In this document: positions 16,392-25,720 of the stretch, in pieces
Position numbering within the stretch: position 1 is the first letter of the stretch
Layout: every line of letters starts with the position of its first letter
NCBI RefSeq assembly: GCF_016904945.1
Contig: NZ_JADIKF010000040.1
Span: 744,001-808,000 of the forward strand
DNA from: Dyella mobilis
GTDB taxonomy: Bacteria > Pseudomonadota > Gammaproteobacteria > Xanthomonadales > Rhodanobacteraceae
Reading direction: 5' to 3'
Length of the DNA: 64,000 nt
Position numbers and translations under genes: made by a program
The notes under the pieces: generated by a model
The model's input: the letters and a program-made list of their open reading frames with translations, nothing else
What the model was told of the DNA's origin: nothing
Database searches by the model: none

Positions 16392-17278
16392 GAGCGGTTG
16401 CGCTGGTCGAGATTCGCCCTTCGTTCGGAAACCAGGGCCAGCGCCGCCAGATCCATCCCTTCCGCTCCATCAGCCAGCGCCTGCAGCAAGCTGTCGCGCA
16501 ATACGCCCGCCAGTGGCAACGGCACTCGTTCGGCGTGACCGGCTTCCTGCGCCAGCATGACGTCCTTCAGGCCTAGCGGCAGGGCAAAGCCCGGCGGCGC
16601 GAAACGCTGTTCGGCGATCGCCTTGCCATAGCCCTGATAGACCGGCGATGCGAACAGCGTATTGCTCATCAGTTCGATAAAATCGGCTGCGCCGACGCCA
16701 TAGGCGCGCGTGAGCGCCGAAGCCTCGGCCATGCTTTCGATCGCCGTGACGATCATGAAGTTGCCTGCAAGCTTCACCACGTTCGCGCGTTCGGGCGCCT
16801 CGCCCATCGGCCACAGCTTTGCCGCCATCACCTCCAGCAAAGGCCTGACTTTGTCGACGGCGCGTGCATCTCCGGCCGTCAACACATTGAGTTTGCCTGC
16901 CGCCGCCACGTCGGGACGGCCGAATACCGGGGCGGAAACGTAGCCCAGCCCGCGCTTGGCGTGTTCCTCCGACAGTTGCCGTGCAAGCGCAACGGAGATC
17001 GTCGCGTGATTGACGTGCACGATGCCGGGATCCATCGCATCCAGCAGGCCGCCATCCAGGAAAACCTCGCGCACGGCCTGATCGTTCGCCAGCATGCTGT
17101 GCAACACGTCGCCCTGCGCCGCACGATCGGGGGTGCGTGCGACCTTCGCACCCAAGGAAGCAAGCTTCTCCGCTGCCGCGTCCGATCGATTCCACACTGT
17201 CACCGCATACCCGGCGGCAATCAGGTTGCTGGCCATGGCACTGCCCATGGCACCGAGTCCGATAAAGCCGACTTTCAT
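16388..17278 (-). CDS. NAD(P)-dependent beta-hydroxyacid dehydrogenase (HIBADH/GLYR family)
   Basis: 296 residues. The Rossmann domain starts at once with VGFIGLGAMGSAMASNL. The domain end carries YVSAPVFGRP, and the catalytic Lys is in NVVKLAGNFM (near residue 170). The C-terminal all-helical domain follows. This matches the 3-hydroxyisobutyrate dehydrogenase/glyoxylate-succinic semialdehyde reductase group; which substrate it prefers cannot be read from the sequence. Downstream it overlaps the yaiI-like gene tail to tail. The upstream gene (17345-18523) is on the same strand 66 bases away, so the two may be co-transcribed. Confidence 0.87.
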   Translation of the reverse strand: MKVGFIGLGAMGSAMASNLIAAGYAVTVWNRSDAAAEKLASLGAKVARTPDRAAQGDVLHSMLANDQAVREVFLDGGLLDAMDPGIVHVNHATISVALARQLSEEHAKRGLGYVSAPVFGRPDVAAAGKLNVLTAGDARAVDKVRPLLEVMAAKLWPMGEAPERANVVKLAGNFMIVTAIESMAEASALTRAYGVGAADFIELMSNTLFASPVYQGYGKAIAEQRFAPPGFALPLGLKDVMLAQEAGHAERVPLPLAGVLRDSLLQALADGAEGMDLAALALVSERRANLDQRNRS

Positions 17279-17344
17279 GAGCGATCTCCGATAGCGGACA
17301 GCCAGTTGAACACGATCTGCGTTCAGCCTTTGCAAAAAATACTG

Positions 17345-18523
17345 TTACGCCGACTCGCCCGCGGCGCGCCCTGATGCCCACGCCCATTGGAAGTTGTAGC
17401 CGCCAAGCCAGCCGGTCACGTCCACTACTTCGCCAATGAAATACAGGCCAGGCACCTGTTTGGATTGCATGGTGCTGGACGAAAGACCGTCAGTATCCAC
17501 GCCGCCCAAGGTCACCTCCGCCGTGCGATAGCCTTCGGTGCCGCTGGCAACCATGGGCCAGTCGTGCAACGTCGCCCCCAGCGCGCGCAATTCGGCATCG
17601 CGATACTGGCGCATCGGTTTGCTCGACAACCACAACTCGCACAGGCGCTGCGCCAGGCGCTTGGGCAGCAGGTCGCCGAGCACGTTACGCAACTCCGCTG
17701 CCGGCCGCGCTACACGCTGGCTGACGAGCCAATCGCCTGCATTCTGCTCCGGCGACAAATCCAGGCGCAGATCGTCGCCCGGCTGCCAGTAGGACGAAAT
17801 CTGCAGAATGGACGGGCCGCTGATACCCCGGTGAGTAAACAGCAAACCCGCCCGAAATCGCCGCTTGCCTACGCGGGCTTCCGCTACGGGCAAGGCCACG
17901 CCGGCCAGGTCCTGATAATGCTCCTGATGTTTGCCGCTCAACGTCAGCGGCACCAGCCCCGCACGCGTAGCCAATACACCGTGCCCGAACTGGCGGGCCA
18001 GTTCATAGCCGAAGCCCGTGGCGCCCATGCTGGGAATCGACAGGCCTCCGCTGGCCACGACCAGCGACTGGGCATGCACTTCACCCTTCGCCGTGAGTAC
18101 GTTGAACCCTTCTTCGGTCTTGCGCACCCGGCTCACCGCACAGCTGGTTTCAACGCGCACATCCGCCGCGGCACACTCGTCCAGCAGCATGCGTACGATC
18201 AATTTCGACGATTCGTCGCAAAAAAGCTGCCCCAATTCCTTCTCGTGGTAGGCGATGCGGTGCTTTTCCACCAATGCGACAAAATCGGCCGGCGTGTAGC
18301 GCGCCAGCGCCGACTTGGCGAAATGCGGATTGGCGCAAAGATATTGGGCTGGCGTCACGCCCAGGTTGGTGAAATTGCAGCGCCCGCCTCCGGACATCAG
18401 GATCTTCTTGCCGGGCTTGTTGGCATGATCGAGCACCAGCACCCGGCGCCCCCGCTGCCCGGCCGTGATTGCACACATCAGGCCGGCAGCACCGGCTCCG
18501 ATGACCAGGACATCCACTTTCAC
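17345..18523 (-). CDS. NAD(P)/FAD-dependent oxidoreductase, HI0933/YhiN family
   Basis: 392-residue flavoprotein. The N-terminal dinucleotide-binding motif is VLVIGAGAAGLMCAITA. It is followed by the HI0933 family signature KPGKKILMSGGGRCNFTN and a C-terminal FAD-contact block GLYFIGEVVDVTGWLGGYNFQWAWASG. Cytoplasmic; substrate unknown for the family. The start is GTG at 18523, which gives VKVDVLVIGAG directly. It lies upstream of the beta-hydroxyacid dehydrogenase on the same strand. Confidence 0.9.
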   Translation of the reverse strand: MKVDVLVIGAGAAGLMCAITAGQRGRRVLVLDHANKPGKKILMSGGGRCNFTNLGVTPAQYLCANPHFAKSALARYTPADFVALVEKHRIAYHEKELGQLFCDESSKLIVRMLLDECAAADVRVETSCAVSRVRKTEEGFNVLTAKGEVHAQSLVVASGGLSIPSMGATGFGYELARQFGHGVLATRAGLVPLTLSGKHQEHYQDLAGVALPVAEARVGKRRFRAGLLFTHRGISGPSILQISSYWQPGDDLRLDLSPEQNAGDWLVSQRVARPAAELRNVLGDLLPKRLAQRLCELWLSSKPMRQYRDAELRALGATLHDWPMVASGTEGYRTAEVTLGGVDTDGLSSSTMQSKQVPGLYFIGEVVDVTGWLGGYNFQWAWASGRAAGESA

Positions 18524-18778
18524 GCGATCACCGCCACGTCACCCGCCCGATTGCACATCCGTGCATTATCCAACAAGGCATGGCTTGGAGCCTGCTTGCA
18601 CCGTTTTCGTGGCCCGCGCCGGAAGCTGTTTGCTCGCCGGCCAGGAAAAAGTGAGGGAGTGTACGTCCCTACACGGCCGCGCGATAACACCGGGTGGCGG
18701 GCCATCAAACCCGGCCCGAGCTACGAAAATACTGCTAACAAGCCCTAAACTCATCGCCTGCCCGCCGAGGACTACCCC

Positions 18779-19261
18779 ATGCCTTCTTTTGACGTGATCT
18801 CCGAAGTCGACAAGCACGAACTCACCAATGCCGTCGACCAGGCCAACCGCGAACTGTCCAACCGCTTCGATTTCAAGGGGACAGACGCCAAATACGAACT
18901 GGAAAAAGAGGTCATCACGCAGATCGCTCCGAGCGAATTCCAGCTACAGCAGATGCTGGAAATCCTGCGCGGGCGGCTGGCGGCCCGAAAAATCGATCTG
19001 CGCGCGCTGGATATTGCCGATCCGGACGTCAATCTGGGTGGCGCACGGCAGAAAATCACCGTCAAGCAGGGTATCGAGCAGCCCGCGGCCAAGAAAATCA
19101 TCGCCACGCTGAAGGAGGCGAAATTGAAGGTCGAAGCACAGATCAACGGCGACAAACTGCGCGTCAGCGGCAAAAAGCGCGACGATCTGCAACTGGCCAT
19201 GGCCGTGCTGCGCAAAGCGGAGCTGGAATTGCCGCTGCAGTTCGACAATTTCCGCGACTGA
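18779..19261 (+). CDS. YajQ family nucleotide-binding protein (c-di-GMP effector type)
   Basis: 160 residues with the typical YajQ start MPSFDVISEVDKHELTNAVDQANRELSNRFDFKG and two ferredoxin-like domains. In Xanthomonas a YajQ homologue binds cyclic di-GMP and controls virulence genes through a LysR-type partner (established for that genus); the same role here is inferred. The neighbourhood further along contains several c-di-GMP enzymes. It is a single gene; a T-less hairpin follows, between it and the convergent membrane protein gene. Confidence 0.93.
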   Translation: MPSFDVISEVDKHELTNAVDQANRELSNRFDFKGTDAKYELEKEVITQIAPSEFQLQQMLEILRGRLAARKIDLRALDIADPDVNLGGARQKITVKQGIEQPAAKKIIATLKEAKLKVEAQINGDKLRVSGKKRDDLQLAMAVLRKAELELPLQFDNFRD

Positions 19262-19267
19262 CTCCCC

Positions 19268-19295
19268 CTTGCCCCGGAGCGTGATCCGGGGCAAG
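19268..19295. terminator. hairpin between convergent genes, terminator-like
   Basis: An 11-bp stem (CTTGCCCCGGA/TCCGGGGCAAG) with a six-base loop, between the yajQ stop and the stop of the DUF1345 gene. No T-tract follows on either strand, so termination would need Rho or another factor. Confidence 0.4.
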
Positions 19296-19300
19296 CCGAT

Positions 19301-19984
19301 CTACGCCAGTCCCGCTGCGATATTGACGCTTATCGCGATAATGAACACGTTGAAGAAGAAAGCAACCACGCTGTGCAACAGCGCGGTGCGACGCAGCGTC
19401 TGGCTGGTGATCTGCACGTCGGAGACCTGGAAGCACATGCCAATGACGAAGGCAAAGTAGACAAAGTCCCAGTAGTCCGGCTGCTTGGTCCCCGGAAATT
19501 CCAAACCTTCGTGTTGCTTGCCGAAGTCCCCGTAATAGCCATGGGCATAGTGCAAGGCATACATGGTGTTCATGAACAGCCACGACAGCACGATGCTCAA
19601 CGCCGCCATGCCCATCGCCGTCGCGCCGCCGCTCTTGGCGGCATGCAGCTCGGTAGACAAGGCCACTAGCACCACGCCGCAAACAGCCACGGCAATACAC
19701 AGCGCACTGCGGCGGCCGGTGTCCTGGTTGCGCGCCTGACGCGCCACGCGTTCTGCGCCGGCCCGGCTGAAGAGGTGAGCAAGCATGCTGAGAAACAGCA
19801 AGGCGCCCAGATCGAAACCAAGCAATAGCGCCGCAGCGGGCTTCACACCGGACATTGCCATGACCGTACCCGCCACGACGAACAGCAGGCTGGACACTGT
19901 CAGCCACGGCCTGGCACGCACGAAGCGTATCAACGCCCAATGCCGCCGCGCCGTTCGCACGGGCGTCCCGCCCTCAGCGGACAT
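19301..19984 (-). CDS. DUF1345 inner-membrane protein
   Basis: 227 residues with about five hydrophobic segments. The family-typical centre reads WLFMNTMYALHYAHGYYGD, then LEFPGTKQPDYWDFVYFAFVIGMCFQVSDVQITSQTLRR, which identifies DUF1345. Function unknown. Cytoplasmic N-terminus rich in Arg. It follows the small acetyltransferase gene on the same strand at a distance of 33 bases and may share its transcript. Confidence 0.88.
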   Translation of the reverse strand: MSAEGGTPVRTARRHWALIRFVRARPWLTVSSLLFVVAGTVMAMSGVKPAAALLLGFDLGALLFLSMLAHLFSRAGAERVARQARNQDTGRRSALCIAVAVCGVVLVALSTELHAAKSGGATAMGMAALSIVLSWLFMNTMYALHYAHGYYGDFGKQHEGLEFPGTKQPDYWDFVYFAFVIGMCFQVSDVQITSQTLRRTALLHSVVAFFFNVFIIAISVNIAAGLA

Positions 19985-20017
19985 GGCCGCAACCGCTGTC
20001 GCGACGATTCCAATGCA

Positions 20018-20293
20018 TCATGCGCGCAACGCCGCGTATTCGGGATGCCGCTGGATCCAGGTGCTCGCATAGCTGCAGGCCGGCACGACTTTCCACCCCT
20101 CCTTGCGCGCCGTCTCGAACGCCGTCCGCACCAGTTCACCGGCAATGCCGCGGCCGCCAACTTCGGCAGGCACGCCGGTGTGGGTGATGGTCATGACGCC
20201 ATCGTGCAAGCTGTAGTCCAGCTCGCAGGTCACGCCGTCCACGACGGTTTCGAAACGATGTGCCTTGGCCAGGTGCTGGATGTCGTAGCTCAT
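20018..20293 (-). CDS. small GNAT-like N-acetyltransferase (YidJ/PF14542 type)
   Basis: 91 residues. The compact acetyltransferase fold is visible in TITHTGVPAEVGGRGIAGELVRTAFETARKEGWKVVPACSYASTWIQRHPEY. It includes the acetyl-CoA loop VGGRGIAGELV and the conserved CSY...HPEY end. These mini-GNAT proteins are widespread; their targets are unknown. The ATG at 20293 is preferred to one ten codons upstream because the family starts near here. Confidence 0.85.
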   Translation of the reverse strand: MSYDIQHLAKAHRFETVVDGVTCELDYSLHDGVMTITHTGVPAEVGGRGIAGELVRTAFETARKEGWKVVPACSYASTWIQRHPEYAALRA

Positions 20294-20359
20294 GATGCCT
20301 TCCTGCGAGTCGTCAAAGTACAAGCATAAAGCGATACGCGGAAGCCGACGATGTTCCGT

Positions 20360-21430
<1,071 letters not shown>

Positions 21431-21463
21431 GGAAAAACTCCTGTTGTCTCGTGCCCGGCAGCC

Positions 21464-21497
21464 AACAAAAAAGCCGCCAGGGTGGCTGGCGGCTTTT
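21464..21497 (-). terminator. attenuator terminator in the aroG leader
   Basis: On the minus strand: a 12-bp stem AAAAGCCGCCAG/CTGGCGGCTTTT with a five-base loop, running into TTTTTTGTT. It lies between the leader peptide stop (21522) and the aroG ribosome site. A GC-rich GGCGGCGG at 21543-21550 upstream can pair with the 5' arm (GCCGCC) and would form the competing antiterminator. Confidence 0.85.
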
Positions 21498-21521
21498 GAG
21501 GAAAGTGGGTGATCTTGCTAG

Positions 21522-21602
21522 TTACGATCGCACACCATGCTCCGCCGCCGGCTTCGGATAGCCATAAAACCAAAAGTAATAGCGGTGGGAGGAGAGGATC
21601 AT
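21522..21602 (-). CDS. aromatic-rich leader peptide of aroG
   Basis: A 26-codon open frame ending TAA at 21522. Codons 6-15 read HRYYFWFYGY: four Tyr, two Phe and one Trp among ten residues, exactly the composition expected of a regulatory leader for a DAHP synthase. The terminator follows 25 bases after the stop, and aroG follows that. No Shine-Dalgarno is visible. A promoter-like TTTGCA-17-TATCAC (21638-21610) would start the transcript almost at the ATG, so the peptide may be translated from a nearly leaderless message. Ribosome stalling at the aromatic run would free the antiterminator (established logic of trp/phe attenuators). It is too short to be called by size-limited gene finders. 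Confidence 0.8.
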   Translation of the reverse strand: MILSSHRYYFWFYGYPKPAAEHGVRS

Positions 21603-21609
21603 GGCTTAA

Positions 21610-21638
21610 GTGATACCACATCGAAGCGAGGATGCAAA
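21610..21638 (-). promoter_or_regulatory. putative promoter of the aroG leader transcript
   Basis: TTTGCA, 17 bases, TATCAC, read on the minus strand; moderate match to the sigma-70 consensus. The predicted start falls at about 21603, beside the leader peptide ATG. Confidence 0.4.
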
Positions 21639-21700
21639 CTGCTGCGCAGACTGCGGCAATCCGCTAACGTGCCGCCGTTCATCCCTTTTCGGAGCTTTCC

Positions 21701-22129
21701 ATGTACCGCCCCCTCGCTCTTTTTGCTACTGCCTTGCTCGCCCTGGGGGCATGCGGCCCGCGCCCGGCACGTGCCGCCGACGTTGCCAAGCTGGTCGTCA
21801 CCGACCAGAAAGTCGGCAGTGGCGATGCGGCCCGCGATGACGACGTCGTGAAAATCAACTACGTCGGCTGGTTGTACGACTCCAAGGCACCGAACCATCA
21901 CGGCAAGCAATTCGACAGTTCGTACGACAGCGGTCAACCGCTCAGCTTCACCCTTGGCGCGGAAGAAGTGATCGAGGGTATGGAAAGCGGCGTAAGAGGC
22001 ATGCGCGTGGGTGGCAAGCGCGAGATTATCGTCCCGTCCAGCATGGGCTACGGCATCCGCGGCGCAGGCAGCGACATCCCTCCCGGCAGTGCCCTGGTGT
22101 TCGACATCGAACTGCTGTCGGTGCATTGA
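21701..22129 (+). CDS. FKBP-type peptidyl-prolyl isomerase lipoprotein
   Basis: 142 residues. Lipoprotein-like signal with LLALGAC (Cys18), so probably anchored in the envelope. The single FKBP domain contains VVKINYVGWLYDSK, GKQFDSSYDSGQPLSFTLGAEEVIEGMESGVRGMRVGGKREIIVP and YGIRGAGSDIPPGSALVFDIELL, retaining the usual aromatic pocket residues. It would assist folding of periplasmic or outer-membrane proteins. It is transcribed away from the aroG leader and upstream of the SH3 protein gene, with a 105-base gap. Confidence 0.9.
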   Translation: MYRPLALFATALLALGACGPRPARAADVAKLVVTDQKVGSGDAARDDDVVKINYVGWLYDSKAPNHHGKQFDSSYDSGQPLSFTLGAEEVIEGMESGVRGMRVGGKREIIVPSSMGYGIRGAGSDIPPGSALVFDIELLSVH

Positions 22130-22234
22130 GCCAGCTTCGCATTCAGCTATGCAGCCAGCTTGAAGTGGGCCATCATGGCCCGGCATTAGCGTCGTATGTC
22201 GTCCATCACTTGAACGTTGCTGGAGGATTACCCG

Positions 22235-22999
22235 ATGAAACGAATGCTGCGGTCCGCCCTGGCCGTTCTGATGATGATGGCGCCCGCCGCAGTCCTTGCG
22301 GCGGACGGCTATGTCATTACCAATGTCAACATGCGGGCCGGCCCCGATCCCGGCTACCCCATCGTGCAGGTATTGCCGGTCAACAGCTGGATCTCGGTGC
22401 AAGGTTGCACGACGGGGTGGGAATGGTGCGACGTCATCAGCGGCCCGAGCCGGGGCTGGGTGGCCGGCACGTATATCGCCTACGTGTACAACAACCAGCC
22501 GGTCTACGTGGCCGACTATGGCTCGCAGATCGGCATCCCGATCGTGTCGTTCGTGATCGGCACTTATTGGGCGAACTATTACGCCAATCGCCCGTTCTAC
22601 CGCGACCGGGCACGCTGGTACTCCCGGCCGATGCCCATCCGGCCTCCCGCACGGCCGCCGATGAGGCCGCGCCCTCCGATCGGCCCGCCCGGAGGGAATC
22701 GGCCGCAGCCGCCGGGTGGCGGCAATCGGCCGCAACCGCCCGGCGGAAACCGGCCTCAACCTCCGGGTGGCGGCAATCGCCCGCAACCGCCCGGCGGAAA
22801 CCGGCCTCAACCTCCGGGTGGCGGCAATCGCCCGCAACCTCCCGGTGGAAATCGGCCTCAACCCCCGGGTGGCGGCAATCGCCCGCAACCACCCGGCGGA
22901 AACCGGCCGCAGCCGCCGAACAATGGCGGCAATCGCCCGGCGCCCAAGCCAAATCCTCAGCAACGTAACAACGGCGACAATGGAAACAATGGCAATTGA
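22235..22999 (+). CDS. secreted SH3-domain protein with a Pro-rich repeat tail
   Basis: 254 residues, good ribosome site (GGAGG) and signal peptide cut near residue 23 (VLAA). Residues about 25-85 form a bacterial SH3b domain (NVNMRAGPDPGYPIVQVLPVNSWISVQGC...EWCDV...RGWVAGTYI), which commonly binds peptidoglycan. A Tyr/Trp-rich middle follows. From about residue 148 the chain is repeats of GGNRPQPP and GGGNRPQPP, encoded by an imperfect 51-base unit. The tail probably spans the wall or matrix. Function beyond envelope binding is unknown. Confidence 0.82.
   Translation: MKRMLRSALAVLMMMAPAAVLAADGYVITNVNMRAGPDPGYPIVQVLPVNSWISVQGCTTGWEWCDVISGPSRGWVAGTYIAYVYNNQPVYVADYGSQIGIPIVSFVIGTYWANYYANRPFYRDRARWYSRPMPIRPPARPPMRPRPPIGPPGGNRPQPPGGGNRPQPPGGNRPQPPGGGNRPQPPGGNRPQPPGGGNRPQPPGGNRPQPPGGGNRPQPPGGNRPQPPNNGGNRPAPKPNPQQRNNGDNGNNGN
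22690..22924 (+). repeat. in-frame tandem repeats (51-base unit) coding GGxNRPQPP
   Basis: About four and a half copies of a 51-base unit coding for PGGGNRPQPPGGNRPQP, with silent differences between copies. The unit is a multiple of three, so expansion or loss keeps the frame of the SH3 protein. Confidence 0.85.
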
Positions 23000-23033
23000 T
23001 CCGCCGTCCCGCGAACACATCTGACCCAGCTAT

Positions 23034-23063
23034 CGCCGCCTGATCCAACCCGATCAGGCGGCG
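23034..23063. terminator. hairpin between SH3 gene and selO, terminator-like
   Basis: An 11-bp stem CGCCGCCTGAT/ATCAGGCGGCG with an eight-base loop, between two convergent genes; no T-tract. Confidence 0.4.
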
Positions 23064-23073
23064 GTGGCCGGAT

Positions 23074-24636
23074 TCACGAACTACAGGAAAGCATGGAGCA
23101 ACCAGCACGAGACTTCGCCCAGTCTGGCCGCCTCTGCGCGTAGTGTTCGTGACCGGGTTGATCCTCGTAAGGGCGACGCAATACCTCGAGCAAAGTCCGG
23201 ATACCCTCGTAATCGCCTGCACTCGCGCGGTCGATCGCTTCTTGCGCGAGGTAATTGCGCAACACGTAACGGGGGTTGGCGGCATGCATCCGCAGGCGCC
23301 GCCGATCCAGTGGTTCTTGCTCCTGCTGCACGCGCACCGCATAGCCATTGAGCCAGTGCTGAAAATCGCCGCGCAATGCATCCCGCTTGGCATCGTCGTA
23401 AAACGCGGGCAGCAATGGCTGCAAAGTCGGCGATTGCAGATCGACTTCGCTGAGTGCGCGGAAGAACAAAGTCATGTCGACTTCCGCCTGGTGCATCAAG
23501 TCCTGCAATGTCTCCATGCAGGCAACGTCTTCGTCGCGGCACGTCATCAGGCCAAGCTTGGCTGCGATGCTCTCGCGCATCAGCGCAGCGTATTCATCGG
23601 CGTAACGATCCAGCCCGGCTTGCAAGGGTGCGGTGTCGCCAAACAAAGGCGCCAGCGCAGCCGCCAATCGGCTCAAGTTCCACCAGGCGACCTGGGGCTG
23701 TTGGCCAAAACGGTAACGTCTGCGCGAAGCGTCGGTGGTGTTGGGCGTCCAGTCCGGGTCGAAATCGTCGACCCAGCCATAGGGGCCGTAATCGATAGTC
23801 AACCCCAGTATCGACATGTTGTCGGTATTCATCACGCCATGCACGAAACCTACGCGCATCCAGTGCACGATCATCCGCGCGGTACGTATACAGATTTCGG
23901 CAAACCAATCGCCGTACCGCGTTTCATCGCTGCCGTCAAGCCCGGGAAAATCGCGCCGGATGGTGAAATCGACCAGCCTGCGCAACGAGGCCGTATCGCC
24001 GCGCGACGCCGGCAATTCGAAATGCCCGAAGCGGATAAATGACGGTGCCATGCGACAAACGATTGCGCCCGGCTCCCACTGAGGGTGCCCGTCGTAAAAC
24101 ATGTCGCGCTCCACCTGTTCGCCAGTCAGCACCAGGCTGAGTGCGCGGGTGGTGGGAACCCCCAAATGGTGCATCGCTTCACTGCACAGGAATTCGCGAA
24201 CCGACGAGCGCAACACCGCACGGCCGTCCGCACCACGCGAATAAGGGGTCGCGCCGGCACCTTTGAGTTGAAGCTCCCAGCGACCCTGCCCGGTCAGCAC
24301 CTCGCCCAGGGAAATCGCACGCCCGTCACCGAGTTGCCCCGCCCACGTACCGAATTGATGGCCACCGTAGTTGGAGGCCCATGGCTGCATGCCGTCGAGC
24401 AGGCCGTTGCCGCCGAACACCCCTGCAAAAGCCGGACTGGCGATCTCCGTCTCGCTCAACCCCAACACCTCAGCCATCTCCCGCGACCAGGCGATCACCC
24501 GAGGCTCGGCCACCGGCGAGGGAACAACTTGCGAATACATCGCCCCGTAAACCTGGCGCGCCCCGGGGCCACGATCAGGATCCCCGGGCAAGTCGCGGAT
24601 GAAGACGTTATCAAATTGCAAGGAAGTCAATGACAT
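23074..24636 (-). CDS. selO: protein adenylyltransferase SelO (YdiU/UPF0061)
   Basis: 520-residue pseudokinase-fold enzyme that transfers AMP from ATP to Ser/Thr/Tyr of target proteins (established for E. coli SelO, role in redox stress). Recognised blocks: YGGHQFGTWAGQLGDGRAISLGE, ELQLKGAGATPYSRGADGRAVLRSSVREFLCSEAMHHLGVPTTRALSL, and GFVHGVMNTDNMSILGLTIDYGPYGWVDDFDP, which holds the catalytic Asp and the metal-binding Asn and Asp. The C-terminus reads CSS; in many SelO proteins the antepenultimate Cys is selenocysteine or cysteine, and here it is Cys. The first ATG is used. Confidence 0.95.
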   Translation of the reverse strand: MSLTSLQFDNVFIRDLPGDPDRGPGARQVYGAMYSQVVPSPVAEPRVIAWSREMAEVLGLSETEIASPAFAGVFGGNGLLDGMQPWASNYGGHQFGTWAGQLGDGRAISLGEVLTGQGRWELQLKGAGATPYSRGADGRAVLRSSVREFLCSEAMHHLGVPTTRALSLVLTGEQVERDMFYDGHPQWEPGAIVCRMAPSFIRFGHFELPASRGDTASLRRLVDFTIRRDFPGLDGSDETRYGDWFAEICIRTARMIVHWMRVGFVHGVMNTDNMSILGLTIDYGPYGWVDDFDPDWTPNTTDASRRRYRFGQQPQVAWWNLSRLAAALAPLFGDTAPLQAGLDRYADEYAALMRESIAAKLGLMTCRDEDVACMETLQDLMHQAEVDMTLFFRALSEVDLQSPTLQPLLPAFYDDAKRDALRGDFQHWLNGYAVRVQQEQEPLDRRRLRMHAANPRYVLRNYLAQEAIDRASAGDYEGIRTLLEVLRRPYEDQPGHEHYAQRRPDWAKSRAGCSMLSCSS

Positions 24637-24781
24637 AGAAAAAGGCGCATGCGGATAAATGGCGGCCGGGTCGAGGCAAACGGGAAGATCGTAAAATTCT
24701 TCACGTTACCTATACATTCACATTCGAACCTTGCTAAAGTTTATTCGCGGTTGCACAGGGGCAGCCGATGGAGTGAGGAAT

Positions 24782-24982
24782 ATGCACATGCTCGTCGCTC
24801 GTTCCGCCATTTCGCGCGGAATGCAGTTGGTAGCAGGGATGCTGTCGGTTGTCGTCTCGCAAGACACACCTCTTCGCAGCAGTAAATCACCAGCATTCAA
24901 CCTGGTCACCTGGACGTCCAACGCCCAATCGCGCCGCGAAGACGAACTGGCCCGATTCCACCAAAGCCAGATCGAGAAGTAG
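24782..24982 (+). CDS. possible small protein, unknown
   Basis: A 66-codon frame (MHMLVARSAISRGMQLVAG...) in the gap between selO and rsuA, beginning behind a purine-rich GAGTGAGGA. The first about 25 residues are mildly hydrophobic with two Arg, the remainder polar, ending ELARFHQSQIEK. I do not recognise it. A promoter could lie in the AT-rich 24700-24750 stretch. The frame may be chance; opposite-strand frames here look worse. Confidence 0.4.
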   Translation: MHMLVARSAISRGMQLVAGMLSVVVSQDTPLRSSKSPAFNLVTWTSNAQSRREDELARFHQSQIEK

Positions 24983-25000
24983 CATCCGGGCCGGTCTTCG

Positions 25001-25720
25001 CTACGCGTTGACCGACCTGAAGTCCTCGAAAATTTTCGCGACATCGTCGGCTTCAAGCAGGCGCCAGGCTCCAGGCTCCAACCCTCCAAGTTCGAGAGCA
25101 CCGACTGCCGTACGTTGCAAAGTCTCGACGTGGTTGCCCGTGGCAGCAAACATTCTGCGCACCTGGTGATAACGCCCCTCGCTGAGATGCAAGCGCGCCT
25201 GCCTCGCCGCGAGCACCTCCAACCCGGCCGGCAGCAAAGGGGTGGTTTCCGATTCCAGCATCAAGGTGCCGCTGGCGAACAAGGCCTGCTCGCTACCCTG
25301 CAAATCCTGCGCAAGTGTGGCCTCGTAGATCTTGCCGACATTGGCACGCGGCGAAATGATCCGGTGCAGCAAGGCGCCGTCATCGGTAAACAAGAGCAAT
25401 CCGGACGTATCGCGATCCAAACGTCCAACGGTGGAAAGCGCGGGACTGCGCATGCGGTAGCGCACGGGCAGCAAGTCGTACACCACCCGCCCCGGATCCT
25501 TGCGCGAACAGGTTACGCCCAGCGGCTTGTTCATCATCAGCGTAAGGCCGACCGGCGGATCGAGCGGCTCGCCATCGATGCGGATCTGCTCGTGTTCCAC
25601 CTTGTCGTCCGCATATAGCACCTCGCCTTGCGGATCGGTGACACGACCTTCGCGGAACATCCACGCCACTTCCTTGCGGCTGCCATAGCCAAGATTCGCA
25701 ATCAGCCTGACCAGCCTCAT
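25001..25720 (-). CDS. rsuA: 16S rRNA pseudouridine synthase, RsuA family
   Basis: 239 residues. An S4-like RNA-binding start (LVRLIANLGYGSRKEVAWMFREGRV) is followed by the RsuA-family catalytic domain with the active-site Asp in STVGRLDRDTSGLLLFTDDG, and LSEGRYHQVRRMFAATGNHV near the end. In E. coli RsuA makes pseudouridine 516 in 16S rRNA. The ATG at 25720 overlaps the stop of the rsmC-like gene (ATGA), so both genes are co-translated. The pairing of two small-subunit rRNA modification genes supports the assignment. Confidence 0.9.
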   Translation of the reverse strand: MRLVRLIANLGYGSRKEVAWMFREGRVTDPQGEVLYADDKVEHEQIRIDGEPLDPPVGLTLMMNKPLGVTCSRKDPGRVVYDLLPVRYRMRSPALSTVGRLDRDTSGLLLFTDDGALLHRIISPRANVGKIYEATLAQDLQGSEQALFASGTLMLESETTPLLPAGLEVLAARQARLHLSEGRYHQVRRMFAATGNHVETLQRTAVGALELGGLEPGAWRLLEADDVAKIFEDFRSVNA

